13,391 nt of DNA, from NCBI GenBank assembly GCA_036406655.1, contig DASXAP010000035.1, positions 1 to 13,391 on the forward strand, in the 5' to 3' direction. The notes under the pieces were generated by a model. It ran no database searches, was not told where the DNA came from, and was given only the letters and a program-made list of their open reading frames with translations. Positions 7,034 through 12,314 of the stretch are shown here, in pieces. Positions within the stretch are counted from its first letter, which is position 1; the number at the start of each line of letters is the position of its first letter. The position numbers and the translations under genes were made by a program. Source of the stretch: VAZQ01 sp036406655. Its GTDB lineage: Bacteria > Pseudomonadota > Alphaproteobacteria > Rhizobiales > Xanthobacteraceae.

Positions 7034-7948
7034 GTGCGCAATTTTTTTGCTCTGTTTCGGCAGAATCGGGCCCCGCCTCGCCCGCGAAAGCGCGGCAACG
7101 GTCTCGCACCTGCGGTCGAGCTCGCCCCGATGGGACGGTCGATGGCACAGGTGGATGCCGCGCGGCGCTCGCATGGTGGGCCGCGCCCCCGCCGTGAGCA
7201 GGCTGCAGGCCGGCTCGACGTGGCACATGCCTATCTTGCCGCCCACAACCTCGAAAAGAGCTACGGCGCGCGCAAGGTGGTCAACGGGGTGAGCCTCTAC
7301 GTCAGGCGCGGGGAGGCGGTAGGCCTGCTCGGGCCGAATGGGGCCGGCAAGACCACCGCATTCTACACCATCACCGGCCTGATCAAGCCCGAGCGAGGCA
7401 AGATCGAGCTCGACGGCCACGACGTCACGCATCTGCCGATGTACCAGCGGGCGCGGCTGGGCATCGGCTATCTGCCGCAAGAGGCGTCGATCTTCCGCGG
7501 CCTCAATGTCGAGGACAACATCCGCGCGGTTCTCGAGGTGGCGGAGCCGGACCGCCGCCGCCGCGAGGACGATCTCGCTGCGCTGCTCGACGAGTTCGAG
7601 ATCGCGCGCCATCGCAAGACACCCTCGATCGCGCTCTCGGGCGGCGAGCGCCGCCGCGTCGAGATCGCGCGGGCACTGGCAAGCCGGCCGAACTACATGC
7701 TGCTCGACGAGCCGTTCGCCGGCATCGATCCCAAGGCGGTTGTCGAGATTCAGAGGCTGGTGCGGCGTCTCACCAGCCGCGGCATCGGCGTGCTCATCAC
7801 CGACCACAATGTCCGGGAGACGCTCGACCTGACCGATCGCTCCTACATCATCTATTCCGGCGAGGTGCTGATGGAGGGGCGCAAGGACGACATCATCAAC
7901 GATCCTCAGGTCCGCGCCCTCTATCTCGGTGAAGATTTCCGAATCTAG
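7034..7948 (+). CDS. lptB: LPS export ABC transporter ATPase LptB, with N-terminal extension
   Basis: Cytoplasmic ATPase of the LptB2FGC exporter that powers lipopolysaccharide extraction. The GTG at 7034 gives 304 residues. All motifs are canonical: Walker A GPNGAGKT (100-107), Q-loop region GYLPQEASIFRGL, signature LSGGE (201-205), Walker B YMLLDEP (221-227), FAGIDP D-loop and H-loop TDHN (His258). About 70 residues precede the fold. They begin RNFFALFRQ and are basic, resembling extensions of other Hyphomicrobiales LptB. Internal ATGs at 7130 and 7142 would remove half of this extension, and the start call is therefore moderate. A 152-nt gap after lptA contains no recognisable gene. LptF and LptG are not in the window. 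Confidence 0.92.
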   Translation: MRNFFALFRQNRAPPRPRKRGNGLAPAVELAPMGRSMAQVDAARRSHGGPRPRREQAAGRLDVAHAYLAAHNLEKSYGARKVVNGVSLYVRRGEAVGLLGPNGAGKTTAFYTITGLIKPERGKIELDGHDVTHLPMYQRARLGIGYLPQEASIFRGLNVEDNIRAVLEVAEPDRRRREDDLAALLDEFEIARHRKTPSIALSGGERRRVEIARALASRPNYMLLDEPFAGIDPKAVVEIQRLVRRLTSRGIGVLITDHNVRETLDLTDRSYIIYSGEVLMEGRKDDIINDPQVRALYLGEDFRI

Positions 7949-7990
7949 AGCATCACGCGTGCGCAACTGCGGCAGCGCGTTTCCCCGCCC

Positions 7991-8027
7991 TTAACGACGG
8001 CTTCATGGCGCGGTATACACCCGCGCC
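7991..8027 (+). promoter_or_regulatory. Candidate rpoN promoter with a perfect dyad centred on the -10
   Basis: TTAACG (7991-7996, 4 of 6), a 17-bp spacer and TATACA (8014-8019, 4 of 6) form a sigma-70-like promoter with a start near 8026, 46 nt before rpoN. The -10 lies in the 7-nt loop of a perfect inverted repeat, GGCGCGG (8007-8013) and CCGCGCC (8021-8027). This could be an operator or a hairpin at the 3' end of the lptB message; no T-run follows. Confidence 0.42.
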
Positions 8028-8071
8028 GGAACAGGATAAGCAAGAATTGGACCAACAAGACAGCGACGATC

Positions 8072-9592
8072 ATGGCGCTGAGCCAAAGACTGGAGATGCG
8101 GCAGAGCCAGGCGCTCGTCATGACGCCGCAACTCCTGCAGGCGATCAAGCTGCTGCAGCTCTGCAATCTGGATCTTGCCGCTTACGTCGAGAGCGAGGTC
8201 GAGCGCAACCCGCTTCTCGAAGCCGCGAACGACGCTCCGGAAGCGCCCGGCGGTTCGCCGGAGCCGGGGGTTGAAGCGGCGGCTCCCCGGAGCGCGGCGA
8301 ACGTCGAGGCGGTGCCGGTCCAGCCGGCACCGGGCGCATCCGCCCGCGAGCTCGAGGACGTTCCCCCCGCCGACGCCGATGCGGCGAGCTCGCGGGCGAA
8401 CACCGACATTGCGCCGCCCTATGCCGACTGGTCCGGCTCGTCCGGCCGCGGCCGTGACGGTGGCGACTACAATCCGGAAGCGTTTGTCGCCGCCGAGCCC
8501 ACGCTCGCCGATCATCTGGCCGAGCAGCTTGCGGTTGCGGTTGCCGATCCCAGGCGGCGGATGATCGGGCAGTACCTCATCGATCTGGTCGACGAGGCCG
8601 GTTACATGGGCGGCGACCTGGCGGTGGCGGCGGAGAAGCTCGGGGCGCCGGCGGCCGAGATCGAGGCGGTGCTGGCGATCCTGCAGAGCTTCGAGCCGAC
8701 CGGCGTATGCGCGCGCAATCTCCAGGAATGCCTGACAATCCAGCTCAAGGAACGCAATCGCCTGGACCCGGCCATGGCTGCATTGCTGGGCCGCCTCGAT
8801 CTGCTCGCCAAGCGCGAGCTCGCCGCGTTGCGGAAGGCCTGCGGAGTGAACGAGGAGGATCTCGCCGACATGATGGCCGAGATTCGTCAGCTCAATCCGA
8901 AGCCCGGCCTGGCCTTCGGATCGACCGTGGTGCAGCCGATCGTTCCCGATGTCTTCGTGCGCGCCGGCCCCGGCGGCGTTTTCCTGGTCGAGCTCAATTC
9001 CGACACCCTGCCCAAGGTGCTGCTCAACCAGACCTACCACGCCGCGATCGCCAGGACGGCGAAGAGCGAGCAGGACCGGACCTACATCGCCGACTGCCTG
9101 CAGAGCGCGACCTGGCTCATTCGCGCGCTCGATCAGCGCGCGAAGACCATCCTGAAGGTGGCAAGCGAGATCGTGCGCCAGCAGGATGCCTTCTTCGCGC
9201 ATGGCGTCCAGCATCTGCGCCCCCTCAATCTCAAGACCGTCGCCGATGCGATCGAGATGCACGAATCGACGGTCTCGCGGGTGACCGCGAACAAGTACAT
9301 GGCGACCAGCCGCGGGATCTTCGAGCTCAAGTATTTCTTCACGTCGGCCATCGCCGCCGCGGACGGCGGGGAAGCCCATTCCGCCGAGGCGGTGCGGCAC
9401 CGGATCAGGCGACTGATCGGGGAGGAGCGCTCGGATCAGGTGCTTTCCGACGATACCATCGTCGATCGGCTGCGCGCTGCGGGCATCGACATCGCCCGCA
9501 GGACCGTTGCAAAATATCGCGAGGCGATGCGCATTCCCTCATCGGTGCAGCGACGGCGCGACTATCAGCAATCAGTCCTCAGCGATCAGTGA
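8072..9592 (+). CDS. rpoN: RNA polymerase sigma-54 factor
   Basis: Sigma-54 directs RNA polymerase to -24/-12 promoters and needs AAA+ activators. The protein has 506 residues. Region I (1-50) has the Gln/Leu-rich pattern QRLEMRQSQALVMTPQLLQA followed by IKLLQL and ESEVERNPLLE. Region II (about 53-130) is acidic and Ala/Pro-rich. The core-binding part includes SFEPTGVCARNLQECL and RQLNPKPGLAFG. A helix-turn-helix lies near 388-412 (KTVADAIEMHESTVSRVTAN), and the RpoN box ARRTVAKYRE is at 475-484. After SSVQRRRD the last nine residues, YQQSVLSDQ, are encoded by the left arm of a palindromic repeat (9564-9656), so the natural C-terminus appears to have been replaced. The ATG at 8072 has only a weak upstream site. 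Confidence 0.96.
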   Translation: MALSQRLEMRQSQALVMTPQLLQAIKLLQLCNLDLAAYVESEVERNPLLEAANDAPEAPGGSPEPGVEAAAPRSAANVEAVPVQPAPGASARELEDVPPADADAASSRANTDIAPPYADWSGSSGRGRDGGDYNPEAFVAAEPTLADHLAEQLAVAVADPRRRMIGQYLIDLVDEAGYMGGDLAVAAEKLGAPAAEIEAVLAILQSFEPTGVCARNLQECLTIQLKERNRLDPAMAALLGRLDLLAKRELAALRKACGVNEEDLADMMAEIRQLNPKPGLAFGSTVVQPIVPDVFVRAGPGGVFLVELNSDTLPKVLLNQTYHAAIARTAKSEQDRTYIADCLQSATWLIRALDQRAKTILKVASEIVRQQDAFFAHGVQHLRPLNLKTVADAIEMHESTVSRVTANKYMATSRGIFELKYFFTSAIAAADGGEAHSAEAVRHRIRRLIGEERSDQVLSDDTIVDRLRAAGIDIARRTVAKYREAMRIPSSVQRRRDYQQSVLSDQ

Positions 9593-9656
9593 GCGGTGTC
9601 GGCCGGCAAGTCGGATGGCGCAGCTACCTTCCGATCCCTGATTATTGATGGCTGAT
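9564..9656. repeat. Imperfect palindrome of 7-bp tandem units across the rpoN stop codon
   Basis: The left arm (9564-9589) reads as tandem heptamers ATCAGCA, ATCAGTC, CTCAGCG, ATCAG. The right arm (9631-9656) is its imperfect complement, with units ATCAGCC, ATCAATA, ATCAGGG on the other strand. By hand, 21 of 26 positions pair (one G-U), with a 41-nt centre. The left arm supplies the last nine sense codons of rpoN (9563-9589, stop at 9590-9592). The right arm ends just before the ribosome-binding site of hpf (AGGAGG, 9665-9670). It may act as a 3'-end or processing hairpin between rpoN and hpf. Confidence 0.65.
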
Positions 9657-9676
9657 GCCGGTTCAGGAGGCTCGGC

Positions 9677-10264
9677 GTGCCCTTCCGCGTTTCGGGCAAG
9701 AACATCGATGTCGGCGAAGCGCTGCGCGCCCGCGTCAGCCAGCGTATTGCCGACGCCACCGCCAAGTACTTCGACGGCGGGTTCTCCGGGCACGTCACCA
9801 TCGGCAAGGAAGGCTTCGGCTTTCGCACCGAATGCGTGATCCACCTCGATTCCGGGATTGTGCTGGAAGCCGACGCACTGGCAGCCGATGCCTATGCCAG
9901 CGCCGATCAGGCCGCCGTGCGCCTGGAAAAGCGGCTGCGGCGCTACAAGCGCCGCCTGCGGAGTCGTCACCCGGTGCGGACCGCGGAGCGCGGCGCGGTC
10001 GAGGCCCCCAGCTACGTCATCGCTTCCCTGGAGCATGTCGACGACGAGAAGATGACCGAGTGGAATCCGGTCATCATCGCCGAATCGACCACGGCGTTGA
10101 AACGGCTGTCGGTGAGCGAGGCGGTGATGGAACTCGACCTGACCGGCGCGCCGGTGGTCGTGTTTCGGCATGCTGGACATGGGCGCGTCAATCTGGTTTA
10201 CCGCCGCGCGGACGGCCACATCGGCTGGATCGATCCGCCGGCGCTCGAGACCGACGCCGGTTGA
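9677..10264 (+). CDS. hpf: Ribosome hibernation promoting factor, long form
   Basis: A 195-residue protein that binds the 30S subunit at the mRNA/tRNA channel and pairs ribosomes into inactive 100S dimers in stationary phase or stress. The N-terminal domain (1 to about 105) starts PFRVSGKNIDVGEALRARV and contains KYFDGGFSGHVTIGKEG and the basic helix EKRLRRYKRRLRSRH. A linker leads to the C-terminal dimerisation domain (about 128-190) with NPVIIAESTTALKRLSVSEA, VMELDLTGAPVVVFRHAG and VYRRADGHIGWIDP. The length and second domain mark the long type. The GTG at 9677 is set by AGGAGG 6 nt upstream. Location after rpoN and before ptsN is typical of alphaproteobacteria. Confidence 0.94.
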   Translation: MPFRVSGKNIDVGEALRARVSQRIADATAKYFDGGFSGHVTIGKEGFGFRTECVIHLDSGIVLEADALAADAYASADQAAVRLEKRLRRYKRRLRSRHPVRTAERGAVEAPSYVIASLEHVDDEKMTEWNPVIIAESTTALKRLSVSEAVMELDLTGAPVVVFRHAGHGRVNLVYRRADGHIGWIDPPALETDAG

Positions 10265-10289
10265 CGGACTGGAAGGCGGTACTTATGGT
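10261..10289 (+). promoter_or_regulatory. Sigma-70-like promoter for ptsN overlapping the hpf stop codon
   Basis: TTGACG (10261-10266, 5 of 6 bases) contains the hpf stop TGA. A 17-bp spacer leads to TATGGT (10284-10289, 4 of 6). The predicted start near 10296 leaves a leader of about 59 nt before the ptsN ATG at 10355. This would let ptsN be expressed apart from hpf. Confidence 0.42.
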
Positions 10290-10354
10290 CCGCCGCCTTT
10301 GCAGCCGGCGCGCGGCGACCGGTGCCGAGCTTCCCGCATTCTCTGGAATTCTCC

Positions 10355-10816
10355 ATGCTGCTCACCGATGTCGTCGCGCCCAATGCCGTCATTCCGGCGC
10401 TGAAGGTCAACAGCAAGAAGCAGGTCCTGCAGGAGCTCGCGACCAGGGCTGCCGAGCTCTGCGGGCAAAGCGAGCGCACGATCCTGGAGACTCTGCAGCA
10501 GCGCGAGAAGCTCGGTTCCACCGGCGTGGGCAACGGCATCGCCATCCCGCACGGTAAGCTGGCCAAGATCGGCAAGCTGTTCGGCCTGTTTGCCCGGCTC
10601 GAGCGCCCGGTCGATTTCGAGGCCCTCGACGGTCAGCCGGTCGACCTCGTTTTCCTGCTGCTGGCGCCCGAATCGGCGGGCGCCGATCATCTCAAGGCGT
10701 TGGCTCGGGTGGCGAGACTGCTGCGCGATGCGGATGTCGCGCGCAAGCTGCGGGAGTCGCGCGACGCCGAAGCGCTCTATGCGGTGCTGGCACTGCCGTC
10801 GGCAAGCGCGGCGTGA
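10355..10816 (+). CDS. ptsN: Nitrogen-PTS EIIA component (EIIA-Ntr)
   Basis: Last phosphoacceptor of the regulatory PTS-Ntr cascade (EI-Ntr, NPr, EIIA-Ntr), which acts through its phosphorylation state on potassium, nitrogen and stress regulators. It has 153 residues from the ATG at 10355. The start MLLTDVVAPNAVIPALKVNS, KKQVLQELATRAA and REKLGSTGVGNGIAIPHGKL are family hallmarks. The phosphorylated histidine is His66 in IPHGKL. The hydrophobic strand DLVFLLLAPESAG and HLKALARVARLLRD complete the fold. The frame also allows GTG 10322, adding 11 residues, but homologous proteins start at the MLLTD position. Proximity to rpoN is the classic arrangement that named the system. Confidence 0.94.
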   Translation: MLLTDVVAPNAVIPALKVNSKKQVLQELATRAAELCGQSERTILETLQQREKLGSTGVGNGIAIPHGKLAKIGKLFGLFARLERPVDFEALDGQPVDLVFLLLAPESAGADHLKALARVARLLRDADVARKLRESRDAEALYAVLALPSASAA

Positions 10817-10820
10817 TTCG

Positions 10821-10894
10821 GACGACAGAGGGCGGACGACAGAGGACGGATGACGGCGCGAGGCGCTGTCGTCTGTCCTCCGTCCTCTGTCGTC
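10821..10894. repeat. Long palindrome of 7/14-bp tandem units between convergent genes
   Basis: The left arm contains tandem 14-mers GGACGACAGAGGGC (10820-10833) and GGACGACAGAGGAC (10834-10847), each two heptamers, followed by a degenerate third copy (GGATGAC). The right arm (10866-10894) is complementary: 29 positions with only two mismatches (10837/10878 and 10844/10871) and two G-U pairs, and a 16-nt centre. It fills the gap between the ptsN stop (10816) and the stop of the minus-strand DUF1150 gene (10898). It probably acts as a two-way transcript end; no T-run is present on either side. Confidence 0.72.
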
Positions 10895-10897
10895 TGG

Positions 10898-11155
10898 TTA
10901 ATGCAAACTTACCGGCTCGATCTCGTGGCTTGCCGCGCCGGCGAGGGCGGCTTCGCGGCTGTCGGCGAGCAGGATCGGCGTCCCGTCGGCGGCCTGCAGC
11001 ACGAATACCTGATACCCCGGCGCGAGCAACGGCGCCTCCGGCGAGAGGAAGCCGACCTCCTCCGAACGCATCGCCTTGATGTAAGCCAAGCGACTCTCGC
11101 CCGGCGTGGCCAGGCCCTGGGGAGACGCCCGGTCGTCTTCGGATCGATCGAACAT
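10898..11155 (-). CDS. DUF1150 family protein (paralogue 1)
   Basis: An 85-residue alphaproteobacterial protein of unknown function. Visible blocks are ESRLAYIKAMRSEEVGFL, PLLAPGYQVFVLQAADGTPI and LLADSREAALAGAASHEIEP, ending VSLH. There is no signal peptide or membrane segment. About 54% of 70 aligned residues match the paralogue at 11365-11628 without gaps, which shows a tandem duplication. The frame is open to 11245, but AGGAGAAG lies 6 nt upstream of the ATG at 11155, which sets the start. It is third in the hsp20 unit but separated by 209 nt containing CRP/FNR-like boxes, so it may have its own promoter. The N-terminus (MFDRSEDDRASPQGL) is acidic and differs from that of its paralogue. 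Confidence 0.82.
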   Translation of the reverse strand: MFDRSEDDRASPQGLATPGESRLAYIKAMRSEEVGFLSPEAPLLAPGYQVFVLQAADGTPILLADSREAALAGAASHEIEPVSLH

Positions 11156-11230
11156 CGTAGCTTCTCCTGCGCGGCGCGTCCCGCCTGGGTCACGCACGCA
11201 GGCAGTATCGTTCAACTCGACCCTCCTGGC

Positions 11231-11246
11231 TGTGCTCGCGATCACA
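11231..11246 (-). promoter_or_regulatory. CRP/FNR-like box upstream of DUF1150 paralogue 1
   Basis: The plus strand reads TGTGCTCGCGATCACA, one base away from the CRP consensus TGTGA-N6-TCACA, and its 6-bp centre TCGCGA is itself palindromic. The box is centred about 83 nt upstream of the start codon at 11155. A CRP/FNR-family regulator is the natural candidate; which one cannot be told from the sequence. Confidence 0.45.
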
Positions 11247-11281
11247 CAATCGGCGATTTGTTGAGAGGAGCGTCGCCAGAG

Positions 11282-11304
11282 CCCGCAAAATCGATGTTTT
11301 CGGG
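11282..11304. promoter_or_regulatory. AT-cored dyad next to the second CRP-like box
   Basis: CCCG-C-AAAA (11282-11290) and TTTT-CGGG (11297-11304) form an 8-bp stem with one bulged C around TCGATG. It directly abuts the CRP/FNR-like box at 11305 and lies 60 nt past the stop of DUF1150 paralogue 2. It could be an operator or a weak attenuator between the two genes. Confidence 0.35.
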
Positions 11305-11320
11305 TGTGTCCGGAATCACA
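11305..11320 (-). promoter_or_regulatory. Second CRP/FNR-like box
   Basis: The plus strand reads TGTGTCCGGAATCACA, also one base away from TGTGA-N6-TCACA. It lies exactly 74 bp from the first box, about seven helical turns, so two dimers could sit on the same face of the DNA. Confidence 0.42.
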
Positions 11321-11364
11321 CAGCCCCCCGCAAACGTCGGCACCGCATGCCGCGGCCCTGCGGT

Positions 11365-11628
11365 TCAGTGCACGCTGACGGTCTCGAGCTCCTGGCGCCA
11401 GGCATTGGCTACCGCTGCTTCACGGCTGTCGGTGAGCATGATCGGGGTGCCGTCTGCGGCGTGCAGTGCATAGAGCAGCATGCCCGGTGCAAGCTGCGGC
11501 GCCTGCGGGAATTGCCGCTGGACATCCTCGGAGCGGACGGTCTTGACATAGGCGATCTTGCCGCCGCCAAGCAAAGCCAGCGCCTCGGGAGAGATCAGAG
11601 CCGTTCTGGAGGTGATGTTATTTTCCAT
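11365..11628 (-). CDS. DUF1150 family protein (paralogue 2, canonical)
   Basis: An 87-residue protein of the uncharacterised DUF1150 family. It shows GGGKIAYVKTVRSEDVQRQF, PQAPQLAPGMLLYALHAADG, TPIMLTDSREAAVANAW and a terminal VSVH, which is close to the form I recall from Bradyrhizobium-type genomes. No catalytic motif, signal peptide or membrane helix is seen; a small soluble cytoplasmic protein is inferred. The ATG at 11628 has AGGAG about 10 nt upstream. It follows hsp20 by only 48 nt in the same direction and so is probably co-transcribed with it, suggesting a role in heat or protein-folding stress. The function itself is unknown. Confidence 0.85.
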   Translation of the reverse strand: MENNITSRTALISPEALALLGGGKIAYVKTVRSEDVQRQFPQAPQLAPGMLLYALHAADGTPIMLTDSREAAVANAWRQELETVSVH

Positions 11629-11676
11629 GGCACTCGACTCCTGTACTTTTGCAACGCGTCGAGCCCTGTTCGGGTT

Positions 11677-12102
11677 TCAGTCACTGTCACTGATGTTGAT
11701 CGTCTTCACGATCCGCTCCGGCTCCGGCCGGGCGAGATCGATCGACAACAACCCGTTCTTGAGGTCGGCACCGAGCACCTCGATGCCGTCGGCCAGCACG
11801 AACGTGCGCTGGAATTGACGGGCGGCAATGCCGCGGTGCAGGTACTGCCGAGCCTTGTCGTCCTGCTGGCGCCCGCGAATGACGAGCTGGCTCTCCTCGA
11901 CGGTAACGTCGAGTTGATTTCGGGTGAAACCCGCAACCGCCAGCGTGATCCGCAAGCGCTCGGGCTGGCTGTTCTCGCCGGCGATCCGCTCGATATTGTA
12001 GGGGGGATAGCCGTCGGCAGCCTTGCTGACCCGATCGAGCACCCGCTCGATCTCGTCGAACCCGAGGAGGAACGGACTGGACAGAGACGGAACTCGGGAC
12101 AT
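11677..12102 (-). CDS. Hsp20/alpha-crystallin small heat shock protein (IbpA type)
   Basis: ATP-independent holdase that binds unfolding proteins and passes them to DnaK/ClpB. It has 141 residues. A short N-terminal arm (SPFLLGFDEIERVLDRVSK) precedes the alpha-crystallin domain, about 34-125, with YPPYNIERIAGENSQPERLR, ITLAVAGFTRNQLDVTVEES and RGIAARQFQRTFVLADGIEV, GLLSIDLARPEPE. The C-terminal I-x-I motif INI is at 135-137 and needed in the family for oligomer assembly. The frame is open to 12183, but the ATG at 12102 matches the family N-terminus (MSRVPSL) and lies next to a start-proximal hairpin. A sigma-32-type promoter and a structured leader precede it, and two DUF1150 genes follow. 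Confidence 0.93.
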   Translation of the reverse strand: MSRVPSLSSPFLLGFDEIERVLDRVSKAADGYPPYNIERIAGENSQPERLRITLAVAGFTRNQLDVTVEESQLVIRGRQQDDKARQYLHRGIAARQFQRTFVLADGIEVLGADLKNGLLSIDLARPEPERIVKTINISDSD

Positions 12103-12190
12103 GGTCTCAAAGCCCTCGCAAGCGACTTTGAGGAGGCCCTTTCGGCGCCTTCTCGGCCGCCGGCAGGCGATTTTGCCCGCCAAGCGGTCG
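12103..12190 (-). promoter_or_regulatory. Candidate ROSE-like RNA thermometer in the hsp20 leader
   Basis: From the promoter below, the leader is about 87 nt. Its last hairpin pairs CUCAAAG (12132-12126) perfectly with CUUUGAG (12112-12106), topped by UCG-CUUG-CGA (12125-12116), with GGG (12115-12113) bulged. The likely ribosome-binding site GAGGG lies inside, and the stem ends 3 nt before the AUG. A UCGCU element opposite the AGGG fits the U(U/C)GCU pattern of ROSE elements. Upstream, GGCGGGC (12181-12175) pairs with GCCUGCC (12168-12162) and another GC hairpin follows, giving the multi-hairpin layout known for ROSE leaders of rhizobial small heat shock genes. Hand folding only. Confidence 0.55.
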
Positions 12191-12196
12191 GCCGTG

Positions 12197-12225
12197 ATAT
12201 GGGGAGCTCCCGTCGAGCCTTCAAG
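12197..12225 (-). promoter_or_regulatory. Sigma-32 (RpoH) promoter of the hsp20 unit
   Basis: On the minus strand CTTGAAG (12225-12219), a 14-bp spacer and CCCCATAT (12204-12197) match the heat-shock consensus CTTGAAA-N13-15-CCCCATnT almost perfectly. Equivalently it is CTTG-N17-CCCCAT, the alphaproteobacterial form. Transcription would start near 12190, before hsp20. Confidence 0.8.
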
Positions 12226-12314
12226 AATGCGCGGAAGCGGCAGTCGGCAACGCCTCTGGCTCCAGTGTCGCTTGCCAGACCCGCGGCCTAAAGACGATGT
12301 GAGGAGGGGTGTCG

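Noticed and set aside
8003..9400. Long open frame antisense to rpoN (465 codons)
   Set aside because: It lies opposite a firmly identified gene, has no family character (Arg/Gly/His-rich), and is expected from GC-rich codon use. The same applies to the long frames opposite lptA/lptB (6554-7966), the first ATPase (3526-4629), the binding protein (694-1452) and the ketopantoate reductase gene (12288-13361).
10795..10812. TGGCAC near the ptsN end as half of a sigma-54 (-24/-12) promoter
   Set aside because: No GC of a -12 element lies at the needed distance, and the site is inside coding sequence before a convergent gene.
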